From Thermoplasmata archaeon (lineage in GTDB: Archaea > Thermoplasmatota > Thermoplasmata > Lutacidiplasmatales > UBA184), in NCBI GenBank assembly GCA_022749905.1, contig JAKIWU010000017.1:1-14544 (forward strand): 14,544 bases of DNA, in the 5' to 3' direction. The notes beneath the pieces were generated by a model. That model did not search any database. It was not told the origin of the DNA and saw nothing but the letters and a program-made list of their open reading frames with translations. The translations under genes were made by a program, and so were the position numbers. This document shows positions 1 through 6,119 of the stretch, piece by piece (positions within the stretch are counted from its first letter, which is position 1; each line of letters opens with the position of its first letter).

Positions 1-1256
1 CCGCCGCCGGCGCCACCGTTGTCCATGGTGATGACAACCTGCGTCGCGCCGGTGGGCACCGTGAACGAGAGGGAGGTCGAGGGGCACGGCAGGCTCGAGC
101 AGACGGAATAGCTGATGCTCCACCCCGAGCCCGGAAGCCCGGTCGCGTTGGCGAGGCCGCAGACCGTCGCTTGGCAGTAGGTTCCGACAAGACCGAGCGC
201 GCCCGAGAGGGGCCCGAACGAACCGGGGTACTCGTAGACGATCAGAGCGGCGGGAAGGATCACGAACGCCTCGTTCGCGATGTGCACGAGGGCCCAGCCC
301 GGATTCAAGTGGACGTAGTAGCCGTGGGGGCTCGCCGGAATTTGGCAGCCCGAGCCGGAGCACGCGCTGAAGGTCGACCAGGAGGAAACGTACGAGCCGG
401 AGGCGTGGTTGTTGCTGAAGTTGAAATCCCAGTTCGGGAACGGCTGGACGTTGGTCGTGTAGACCTCCTCGTAGGCGGCGTAGCCGTAGTAGTGGCTACC
501 GCCGCAGGTCGTCGTTCCTTGGAGAAGGAATCGCGATGCGGAGTCCGAACGGCTGAACGACTTGAGGAGCTGCGTGGATCCGGTGCCGTACCCCGAGTAT
601 AGGTTGAACGTGATCAGGCTCCCCGTGAGCTTCAGCTCGAACGTGTAGGAACCCCCCGGGTTCAGGGAGGTCCAGTCAGGATTCCAGTTGGTGCCCAGGG
701 AGAAGGTCCCCTGTCCGCAGCTCCCGACGTTCACCCAGTTGACCTCCCAGTCGTCCGTCCCGACGCCGCCCGTCGCGAAGTTCGAGGTGATCCCGATCTG
801 GTCGTAGTTCGAGCTCGAGTCGAACACGGCGAGGTCCTCGTAGTACCAGTCGCCGTAGCGGGGGCCGATGTTCGGCAACGCCACGCTCGTGTAGACATCG
901 ACGCTGTTCCCGTTCGTCCCCGCGAACGCGGCGCCCACCCAGTAGTGGCCGTTGTACCCGCTGAGCGAGGCACCGCTGTGTCGTTGCTCAGAAGGAGCTT
1001 GCCCTCCGGTACTGTAAATCGAAGGAAGCGTGTAGTTCTGGCAGATCCCGGCCACACATCCCGTCGTGGTGTTCGCGATCGTGGTATTGTTCGAGCCTCC
1101 GAGTGCCGCCTTGAGGGAAGATCCGTTCGGGTTCACCAGCTTCGCCGGACCGTCGTGGGAGGCCGTCGGAAGGGAACCGGCGACCATGAGGAGGGCGAAG
1201 GCAACGACGCCCAAGGAGGCCATTGACGCGCGTACGAATCCGGTTTCTCGATGCAA
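1..1256 (-). CDS. Exported cysteine-loop protein, C-terminus cut by window edge
   Basis: I do not recognise a named family. The minus-strand frame is open to the window edge without a stop. From the ATG at 1223 it gives 407 residues: a hydrophobic stretch (about residues 5-17), a likely signal-peptide cleavage near PTAS (19-22), then a long Gly/Ser/Thr/Asn/Tyr/Trp-rich region typical of archaeal surface or secreted beta-rich proteins. Ten cysteines are visible, eight of them as four C-x4-C pairs (56/61, 288/293, 350/355, 375/380), with singles at 169 and 240. N-glycosylation sequons cluster near the N-terminus (NGS, NNTT, NYT). I chose the in-frame TTG at 1256 because it adds a basic n-region (MHRETGFVR) that the ATG at 1223 lacks; the ATG remains possible. 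Function, and whether the missing C-terminus carries a membrane anchor, are unknown. Confidence 0.75.
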   Translation of the reverse strand, partial: MHRETGFVRASMASLGVVAFALLMVAGSLPTASHDGPAKLVNPNGSSLKAALGGSNNTTIANTTTGCVAGICQNYTLPSIYSTGGQAPSEQRHSGASLSGYNGHYWVGAAFAGTNGNSVDVYTSVALPNIGPRYGDWYYEDLAVFDSSSNYDQIGITSNFATGGVGTDDWEVNWVNVGSCGQGTFSLGTNWNPDWTSLNPGGSYTFELKLTGSLITFNLYSGYGTGSTQLLKSFSRSDSASRFLLQGTTTCGGSHYYGYAAYEEVYTTNVQPFPNWDFNFSNNHASGSYVSSWSTFSACSGSGCQIPASPHGYYVHLNPGWALVHIANEAFVILPAALIVYEYPGSFGPLSGALGLVGTYCQATVCGLANATGLPGSGWSISYSVCSSLPCPSTSLSFTVPTGATQVVITMDNGGAGG

Positions 1257-1293
1257 CGCCCCTACCCGGTGGGATGCGAGACCGCCCCCTCGG

Positions 1294-1303
1294 CTCTTAT
1301 GGG
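1294..1303 (-). promoter_or_regulatory. Putative TATA box of exported-protein gene
   Basis: On the minus strand it reads CCCATAAGAG within GC-rich flanks. Its centre lies about 42 bases before the TTG at 1256, so transcription would start near 1273 and leave a short leader of about 17 bases. Confidence 0.45.
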
Positions 1304-1308
1304 GGTGG

Positions 1309-1331
1309 CCAAGAATTTTGAAAAATCTTGG
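1309..1331. repeat. AT-rich 23-base near-perfect inverted repeat
   Basis: Outer arms CCAAGA and TCTTGG enclose TTTT and AAAA around a central G. Comparing the stretch with its own reverse complement, only two symmetric positions and the centre differ. It sits a few bases upstream of the TATA-like box of the exported-protein gene and is strikingly AT-rich for this DNA. It could be an operator for a dimeric regulator, or, since its minus strand carries a run of five T, a termination signal for the upstream tRNA transcript. Confidence 0.6.
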
Positions 1332-1449
1332 ACACTCAGGCCGGTGGCTCGGCGAGCGAGGAGTTCCCAGGGTCTCGTCCCACGGCTCAGCTTAGGAGGG
1401 TATCGCGCGCGCCCCTCAACGGCGCCCGACCCTCGCTGGGAGGGGCGAG

Positions 1450-1555
1450 TCCCGGCTGCCTGACTCGAACAGGCGACCTGAGGATATCTACGGGGGCCGC
1501 CGGTGTCCGGCGGTCGCGCCTACAGTCCCCCGCTCTACCACTGAGCTAAGCCGGG
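1450..1555 (-). tRNA. tRNA-Tyr (GUA) with a 34-base intron
   Basis: Read on the minus strand it folds as a complete tRNA. The acceptor CCCGGCT pairs with AGCCGGG, followed by discriminator A. The D arm is GCTC/GAGC, the anticodon stem GGGGA/TCCTC, and the T arm GCCTG-TTCGAGT-CAGGC. The anticodon GTA with a C1-G72 pair is the archaeal/eukaryotic tyrosine identity. Exon 1 is 1520-1555, the intron 1486-1519 after position 37, and exon 2 1450-1485. C32-U35 can pair with intron GUAG to form a four-base-pair helix between two three-base bulges (AGG and AUA), each cut between its second and third base: the bulge-helix-bulge recognised by archaeal splicing endonuclease. The intron also has a CCGCCGG/CCGGCGG hairpin. 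CCA is not encoded. Confidence 0.95.
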
Positions 1556-1580
1556 ACACCCGCCGAGAGCCGGGGACGCG

Positions 1581-1590
1581 CCTATAAGGC
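1581..1590 (-). promoter_or_regulatory. TATA box of tRNA-Tyr
   Basis: The minus strand reads GCCTTATAGG. The TATAA core centres about 30 bases before the mature tRNA 5' end, fitting a start site with a short leader of a few bases. Confidence 0.65.
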
Positions 1591-1619
1591 TTGGTGAGGA
1601 GGTCGCGCGCGCCGCACCG

Positions 1620-2300
1620 CTAACGGAGCGCGCGCTCGATCCGGGCCTCGACGGCCTCGAGCGATCCGGAGGCATCGATCCCAACCAGAAGACCGCGCCG
1701 CCGATAGTACTCGAGGAGCGGTAGGGTCTCCTCGAGGTAGACGCGGAGACGCGCCCTCGCGGTGGGCTCGTTGTCGTCGGGCCGGTGCGCGAGTTCCTCC
1801 CCGTCGAGGTCGCAGCGCCCGGGACGCTTCGGCGGTCGACTGACGAGGTTGTAGAGGGTCCCACATTTCGGACAGCGACGGCGAGCCGTGAGCCGCTCAA
1901 CGAGGACCGACTCCGGGATCTCGAAGAAGATCACGCGATCGATCGACGCGATCGCCTCGAGCGCTTCGGCCTGCGCCGCGTTCCGCGGAAACCCGTCGAG
2001 CAGGAAGCCGTTCCTGCAATCCGGCGCGGTCATCCGCTCCTGAAGGAGCCGGAGCACGAGGGCGTCCGGGACGAGCTGGCCCTCGTTCATGTACCGATTG
2101 GCCTCAGCCCCGAGCGGCGTTCTCCGTCGCACCGCCTCGCGGAGGAGGTCGCCGGTCGAGAGGTGCGCGATCGCGTGCGCGCGCGCGATCCCGACGGCCT
2201 GCGTGCCCTTGCCGGCTCCCGGCGGTCCGAGGAAGACGATGCGGCGTCGTTCGGAACCGGTGGGAACGGAAGCCGATGGACGGTGCGGGGGTTCAGCCAA
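1620..2300 (-). CDS. adk: Adenylate kinase, long zinc-LID form
   Basis: Catalyses reversible phosphate transfer between ATP and AMP in the cytoplasm, balancing adenine nucleotides. A P-loop GPPGAGKGT lies at residues 25-33, the AMP-site DGFPRN at about 102-107, and a LID domain with C143-x2-C146-x16-C163-x2-D166, the zinc-binding arrangement known from Gram-positive bacterial enzymes. This is the long, bacterial-like Adk rather than the short AdkA of methanogens and Sulfolobus. The start is TTG; its first bases overlap the last eight of pyrH, which suggests translational coupling, and no better in-frame start lies before the P-loop. The N-terminus is about 20 residues longer than usual. It is co-transcribed with pyrH, giving two monophosphate kinases in one unit, and ends 64 bases before the tRNA gene. 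Confidence 0.95.
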   Translation of the reverse strand: MAEPPHRPSASVPTGSERRRIVFLGPPGAGKGTQAVGIARAHAIAHLSTGDLLREAVRRRTPLGAEANRYMNEGQLVPDALVLRLLQERMTAPDCRNGFLLDGFPRNAAQAEALEAIASIDRVIFFEIPESVLVERLTARRRCPKCGTLYNLVSRPPKRPGRCDLDGEELAHRPDDNEPTARARLRVYLEETLPLLEYYRRRGLLVGIDASGSLEAVEARIERALR

Positions 2301-3000
2301 CGATCGTACCCCGGAACTCCCTGCCGAGAAGCGCGGCCTCGAGATTGGGAAGATCCCTACCGTTCACGATCGCCATCGGAATCCTCGCCCGCGTGAGCGC
2401 ATCCGCACCGAGACGGTCGAATACGAACTCCTGGCCCGGCCGATCGGGGCTCTTCTCGTGGACGAGTTTCTGGAACGCCTCGAACCCGATCCGGTCGAGC
2501 CGGCGTGCCGTCGGATCGACCGCGGGGTCCCGCTCGTAGAGTCCGTCGACGCGGGTCGCGTTGACGAGTCGTTCGGCACGGAGACGCACCGCGAGGAGCG
2601 CAGCAACGCCGTCTGTGGTATGCCCCGGCTCGGTGCCCCCGAGCACCACGGGCGAGCACCGGTGCACCTCGGACACCGCCTCGGCGATCGTCGCCGGAGG
2701 ACGCGCCGGCGTCGGGGGTCCGAGCCGAGCCGCCAGGATCCGTGCGTGCAGGCGCGTGATGTCGATGCCGATCTCATCGAGCTCGATCTCGGTGAGGCCG
2801 AGGTCATGCCCGATCCGGATGTACTCGCGTGCCGTGCGTCCACCCCCCGTTGTCACGACGAGGGGGCGGGTGGCTCCGAGTCGGTGGAGAAGATCGGCGA
2901 GCTTGCCGATGTAGCCGGCATCGTCGTTGCCTTGGGTCAGGACCGACCCGCCGATCGAGAGCGCGAGCGGCGTCGGCACGCTCGTGGGCGAGGTCGTCAC
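2293..3000 (-). CDS. pyrH: Uridylate kinase, archaeal type
   Basis: An amino-acid-kinase-fold enzyme that phosphorylates UMP to UDP in pyrimidine nucleotide synthesis. Visible motifs are the N-terminal SIGGSVL, TTGGGRTAREYI, the archaeal UMPK signature DEIGIDITRLHA, GGTEPGHTTDGVAALLA in the nucleotide region, and VNATRVDGLYERDP. The isopentenyl phosphate kinase of the same fold has a conserved histidine after its glycine loop, which is absent here. The 235-residue length fits the archaeal family (about 220-230). The start used is GTG at 3000; a second GTG at 2979 would give a protein beginning VPTPLALSIGG and is equally credible. The gene is divergent from rpiA and overlaps adk by eight bases. 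Confidence 0.95.
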   Translation of the reverse strand: MTTSPTSVPTPLALSIGGSVLTQGNDDAGYIGKLADLLHRLGATRPLVVTTGGGRTAREYIRIGHDLGLTEIELDEIGIDITRLHARILAARLGPPTPARPPATIAEAVSEVHRCSPVVLGGTEPGHTTDGVAALLAVRLRAERLVNATRVDGLYERDPAVDPTARRLDRIGFEAFQKLVHEKSPDRPGQEFVFDRLGADALTRARIPMAIVNGRDLPNLEAALLGREFRGTIVG

Positions 3001-3061
3001 GCGCGGGCGGAGTTACCTCGGGGCCTTCTTCCTTTCGCCGCTCGGCCACGCAACGCCGGTA

Positions 3062-3071
3062 GGATTATCTG
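3062..3071 (+). promoter_or_regulatory. Putative TATA box of rpiA
   Basis: GGATTATCTG, with its core about 24 bases before the GTG of rpiA, fits a leaderless transcript. It lies in the 90-base divergent spacer shared with pyrH. A weaker AGGTAACTCC on the minus strand near 3011-3020 may serve pyrH. Confidence 0.5.
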
Positions 3072-3090
3072 GTCTGTCGGCCCGGCCAAC

Positions 3091-3792
3091 GTGGTGTCGA
3101 CGGGAATCGAGCGGGCCAAGGAAGCCGCCGCCGAACGCGCGGCCGCGGAGGTCGTCCGGGGCGAGCGCGTCGCCCTCGGGACGGGATCGACGGCTGGGCT
3201 CGCGGTCGAAGCGATCGCCCGGCGCTTCCCGGACGGTGGGGAGCTCGTCTGCGTCGCGAGTTCGTTGGCGACGGAAACCCTCGCCCGGAAACGAGGACTC
3301 GTCGTACGGCCCCTCGAGGCGGGAGACCGCTTCGACCGCATGATCGACGGTGCGGACGAGGTCTCCGATCGGCTCGACCTCACCAAGGGGCGCGGCGGGG
3401 CGCTGTTCCGGGAGAAGGTCCTCGCGCGACTCGCGACACGGCTCGTGATCGTCGTCGACGAATCGAAGCTCGTCCCCCGACTTGGTACGCGTTCGTCGAT
3501 CCCGGTGGAGATCGTTCCGTTCGCACGACCCGTCGTGATTCGCGAGCTCGAGCGCCGGGGCTTGAAGGCCGTCCTGCGCACGGTCGCGGGCGGAGACGAG
3601 CCGTTCCACACCGACAATCGGCTCGAACTTGTCGACGTACGGCCACCGGAGCCGGTCGAAACCCCTGGGACGCTCGACGCCGAGATCCGCGGGATCCCGG
3701 GCGTGGTTGAGACCGGCCTCTTCGTCGGCCTCGCCTCGCGGGTTTACGTGGGGCACGCCGACGGTTCGATCGAGCTGCGCGACCCGAACTAG
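3091..3792 (+). CDS. rpiA: Ribose-5-phosphate isomerase A
   Basis: Interconverts ribose 5-phosphate and ribulose 5-phosphate in the non-oxidative pentose phosphate pathway, which in archaea mainly supplies ribose for nucleotides. Motifs in order: ALGTGSTAG (28-36, phosphate loop), IDGADEV (85-91), LTKGRGGALFREK (97-109) with the catalytic lysine and glutamate expected at K99 and E108, VVDESKLV, and PVEIVPFA. Known family members read KGGGGA where this one has KGRGGA. Its length of 233 residues is normal for the family. The frame is open much further upstream, antisense to pyrH, so I placed the start at the GTG just before the first conserved helix (VSTGIERAKEAAAE); the next codon is also GTG. 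No Shine-Dalgarno sequence is seen and the TATA-like box is about 24 bases upstream, suggesting leaderless translation. Confidence 0.93.
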   Translation: MVSTGIERAKEAAAERAAAEVVRGERVALGTGSTAGLAVEAIARRFPDGGELVCVASSLATETLARKRGLVVRPLEAGDRFDRMIDGADEVSDRLDLTKGRGGALFREKVLARLATRLVIVVDESKLVPRLGTRSSIPVEIVPFARPVVIRELERRGLKAVLRTVAGGDEPFHTDNRLELVDVRPPEPVETPGTLDAEIRGIPGVVETGLFVGLASRVYVGHADGSIELRDPN

Positions 3793-3828
3793 GCCGCGCG
3801 CCGTCGGCGTCCCTCGCGCGCACCCGGC

Positions 3829-3839
3829 ACCTTTATCGG
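3829..3839 (+). promoter_or_regulatory. TATA box of the enoyl-CoA hydratase unit
   Basis: ACCTTTATCGG, with its core about 48 bases before the ATG at 3882, predicts a leader of about 20 bases carrying the ribosome binding site. Confidence 0.55.
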
Positions 3840-3870
3840 AACGGCCCGACTCCCCGCCCGCACCCCCCTC

Positions 3871-3876
3871 GGAGGG
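3871..3876 (+). promoter_or_regulatory. Ribosome binding site of enoyl-CoA hydratase
   Basis: GGAGGG ends five bases before the ATG at 3882. It is a strong Shine-Dalgarno match and fixes this start. Confidence 0.7.
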
Positions 3877-3881
3877 CCTCG

Positions 3882-4667
3882 ATGCAAGGCAAGTACGTCT
3901 CGACGCGCGTGGACGACGGGAACGTCGGCCACATCGTTGTCGCGAAGGGCAAGGCGAATACCTACGACATCCACATGATGCGCGAGTTCGACGAGGCGAT
4001 CGAGGAGCTCCGCTTCGACGAGAAGGCTCGCGTCATCGTCCTCTCGAGCGGCATCCCGGGCTTCTTCAGCGCCGGTGCGGACATCGAGATGCTCAAGCAG
4101 AGCCAGCCGGATTTCAAGGCGATGTTCTGCCTCCACTGCCAGGAGACGCTCGACAAGTTCGCGAAGACCCCGAAGGTCGTGATCGCTGCGATCAACGGCC
4201 ACTGCGTGGGCGGGGGCCTCGAGATCGCTCTGTCGACGGACATCCGGCTGATGGCCAAGGACTCGGGGAAGATCGGCCTCCCTGAGGTAACCCTCGGCGT
4301 CCTCCCAGGAACCGGCGGGACCCAGCGCCTTCCTCGCCTCGTCGGGACCTCACGCGCTCTCGACATGATGATCACGGGCAAGCTCCTCAGCCCGGACGAG
4401 GCGCTCCAGATCGGGCTCGTGAACTACGTCTTTCCGAAGGAGACGTTCGAGCACGACGTCGCGGCGTACGCCCACGCCCTCGCCCAGGGACCTTCGCGTG
4501 CGATCTCGCTCATCAAACGCTCCGTGATGGAGGGCATCGAGGAGCCGCTCACCGCGGGCCTCGCGCTCGAGCGCGAGCTGCAGAACCGCCTCTTCATCAC
4601 CGAGGACGCGAAGGAGGGCTTGGCCGCCTTCGCGGAAAAGCGCAAGCCGACCTTCAAGGGGCGCTGA
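3882..4667 (+). CDS. Enoyl-CoA hydratase/isomerase (crotonase family)
   Basis: A crotonase-fold enzyme, probably hydrating a 2-enoyl-CoA thioester in fatty or aromatic acyl-CoA breakdown in the cytoplasm. The CoA oxyanion-hole segment SAGAD is at 63-67, followed by NGHCVGGGLEIA with E114 and GLPEVTLGVLPGTGGTQRL with E135. These two glutamates match the catalytic pair of rat mitochondrial enoyl-CoA hydratase (Glu144 and Glu164), so hydratase rather than pure isomerase activity is favoured. The 261-residue length is typical and the C-terminal FAEKRKPTFKG is family-like. The ATG has a good ribosome binding site. The next gene, a PaaA homologue, follows at once and may overlap the stop codon. Exact substrate cannot be told. 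Confidence 0.92.
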   Translation: MQGKYVSTRVDDGNVGHIVVAKGKANTYDIHMMREFDEAIEELRFDEKARVIVLSSGIPGFFSAGADIEMLKQSQPDFKAMFCLHCQETLDKFAKTPKVVIAAINGHCVGGGLEIALSTDIRLMAKDSGKIGLPEVTLGVLPGTGGTQRLPRLVGTSRALDMMITGKLLSPDEALQIGLVNYVFPKETFEHDVAAYAHALAQGPSRAISLIKRSVMEGIEEPLTAGLALERELQNRLFITEDAKEGLAAFAEKRKPTFKGR

Positions 4668-4861
4668 CGCGTACGAACGGGCGCGAGGGGCTGAGGGCGG
4701 CACCCGCAACGCCGGCGGCGCCCGCACCCGTCCCGAAGAGCGCCGGACCCACGTCGAGGAACCTGCAAGGCGGCGGCACGATCGAACCCGTCCGGGAGAT
4801 CCTCTGGGGCCAGTCAGTAGGCGTCCGGAAGTACGAGACGGCCGAGGAGGTCCCGCCCGAC

Positions 4862-5545
4862 ATGCGCAAGCTCATCGTGAAACTCATGGTCGTCCAAGCG
4901 GACACCGAGTTCGCCTCGATCCAGCAGCACCGCCCCTGGCTCGACCAGGCACCGACGCTCGAGGACCGGTGGATCGAGGCGCGGATCGTCGCGGACGAGG
5001 CGCGGCACGGGCTCCAGGCCTGTCGGATCCTCCGCGACTTCGGCGAGGAGGGTCAGAAGTTCATCGACGAGCTTCTCGCGAAACGCGAGGGCGAACACAA
5101 GCTCGACGCGTTCAACATGAAGTTCGATCGCTGGGCGGACGTCGGAGCGTTCACGTGCTTCGTCGACCGCGTCGGCGTCTACCAGCTCCGGGCGTTCCAA
5201 GAGTGCTCCTACGGACCGCTCGCCCGCGCGATGCCGCTCATGCTCTCCGAGGAGCAGTTGCACCTGAACTTCGGGTTCAGCGTGCTAAAACGGATCGTCA
5301 AGGACGGTGCGAAGTACGCGGACTCGAAGGCGCTCGCGCAGAAGGCGGTCCAGAAATGGTACCCGCGCGCTCTCGACATGTTCGGTCACTCGAACTCCGA
5401 GACAAGTCGCAAGGCGATCGAGATGGGCCTCAAGCGGTGGACGAACGAGGAAGCGCGGGCGAAGTACCTCCAGGAGATCACGCCCCTCGTAGCCTCGATC
5501 GGCCTCGAGCTTCCATCGCCGGATTTCGACCGGCACGTGCCCTGA
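4862..5545 (+). CDS. PaaA-like diiron protein (phenylacetyl-CoA epoxidase family)
   Basis: Homologous to PaaA, the catalytic subunit that epoxidises phenylacetyl-CoA using a carboxylate-bridged diiron centre. Segments recalled from E. coli PaaA recur: an APTL motif (30-33), DEARHG (45-50; DEAGHG in PaaA), a WADV segment (91-94), CSYGPLARAM (115-124; CSYGPYARAM in PaaA), EEQLH (130-134; EESFH in PaaA) and a late MFG motif. Likely iron ligands are E16, E46, H49, E114, E131 and H134. The coordinates use the only ATG/GTG/TTG available, but homology and coding-like sequence continue upstream without a stop, so the true protein is probably longer, perhaps starting at CTG 4664. It sits behind an enoyl-CoA hydratase, as in phenylacetate clusters, but no PaaB, C, D or E is present here. 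The substrate is unproven. Confidence 0.85.
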   Translation: MRKLIVKLMVVQADTEFASIQQHRPWLDQAPTLEDRWIEARIVADEARHGLQACRILRDFGEEGQKFIDELLAKREGEHKLDAFNMKFDRWADVGAFTCFVDRVGVYQLRAFQECSYGPLARAMPLMLSEEQLHLNFGFSVLKRIVKDGAKYADSKALAQKAVQKWYPRALDMFGHSNSETSRKAIEMGLKRWTNEEARAKYLQEITPLVASIGLELPSPDFDRHVP

Positions 5546-5562
5546 CCGCCCCGGTCCTGTGG

Positions 5563-5572
5563 GCTTTAACTA
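5563..5572 (+). promoter_or_regulatory. TATA box of VOC-family gene
   Basis: GCTTTAACTA, with its core about 28 bases before the GTG at 5595 and no Shine-Dalgarno between, suggests a leaderless transcript separate from the preceding unit. Confidence 0.55.
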
Positions 5573-5594
5573 GCGCGCCTCGCATCGGCGCTCC

Positions 5595-6119
5595 GTGGCG
5601 AAGGGCGTTCTCCATCACGTCTCGCTCGAGGTCTCGAACATCGACCGGACCCGTGCCTTCTACGACCGCTTCCTCGTTCCCATCGGGTACCGCCGCTTCG
5701 TCTCCGAGGCGGAGTACCTCGGCTACACCGACGGAACGCTGACGTTCTGGTTCCTCGGGGGCCGCCACCACCGGATCCGACGCCATCCCCCGACCGGGGA
5801 CGAAGAGGTCGTCGCGGAACACCTCGCGTTCCGGATGCCCTCGGAGGAGGCGGTCCGCGCGCGCGAGGCGGAGCTCACCCGCCAGGAGATCTATCCGTTC
5901 TTCCCCGCCGAGCCCCACCCCGAGTTCAGCCCGGGGTACTTCTCGGCCTCGTGGATCGATCCCGACCAGATCGTCCTCGAGCTCTACTCTCTCCCGGAAC
6001 GGAAGGCGAAGGCTCGTCACCGGACGCGCGCCGCTACACGGGCGCGCCGTCCCGCGCGCGGTGGCGGGTCGAGGCACCCCCGGCGACGGACCGCAGGCCG
6101 GGGCCGGGCTTCGCGGTAA
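5595..6119 (+). CDS. VOC-superfamily (glyoxalase/dioxygenase fold) protein
   Basis: The N-terminal HHVSLEVSNIDRTRAFYDRFL is the usual first beta-alpha-beta unit of glyoxalase/bleomycin-resistance/extradiol-dioxygenase proteins. Candidate metal ligands are H8, H76 (in VVAEHLAFRM) and E129 (in IVLELYS), the H...H...E pattern of many VOC enzymes. The fold ends near residue 133; the last 40 or so residues are Arg-rich and come from reading antisense through the 3' end of the convergent decarboxylase gene (86-base overlap), so they may be a non-functional tail. The reaction cannot be assigned: VOC proteins include epimerases, lyases, dioxygenases and thiol transferases. The start is GTG and probably leaderless. 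Confidence 0.82.
   Translation: MAKGVLHHVSLEVSNIDRTRAFYDRFLVPIGYRRFVSEAEYLGYTDGTLTFWFLGGRHHRIRRHPPTGDEEVVAEHLAFRMPSEEAVRAREAELTRQEIYPFFPAEPHPEFSPGYFSASWIDPDQIVLELYSLPERKAKARHRTRAATRARRPARGGGSRHPRRRTAGRGRASR

Larger units (their letters stand above)
1257..1449. other. Gene-free stretch between exported-protein gene and tRNA-Tyr
   Basis: No convincing coding frame is seen on either strand. It holds the putative promoter of the exported-protein gene and an AT-rich near-palindrome, listed separately. The remainder (about 1332-1449) is GC-rich, and I see no structured RNA or clear terminator for the tRNA in it. Confidence 0.6.

Noticed and set aside
171..602. Plus-strand open frame of 143 residues near the window start
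   Set aside because: It is antisense to the exported protein, with low-complexity Arg/Gly/Val composition and no promoter or domain.
731..1057. Minus-strand open frame of 108 residues in the exported-protein region
   Set aside because: It is out of frame with the exported protein, which has a signal peptide and a continuous 407-codon frame over the same DNA; the shorter frame is Arg/Thr-rich noise.
2293..3000. Isopentenyl phosphate kinase as the identity of the amino-acid-kinase gene
   Set aside because: It was attractive because mvaD is in the window, but the motifs TTGGGRTAREYI and DEIGIDITRLHA are those of archaeal UMP kinase, and the diagnostic histidine of isopentenyl phosphate kinase is absent.
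2089..3090. Long plus-strand open frame upstream of and in frame with rpiA, apparently making a 567-residue protein
   Set aside because: It is antisense to adk and pyrH, Arg-rich and unlike any domain; rpiA homology begins only at the GTG at 3091.
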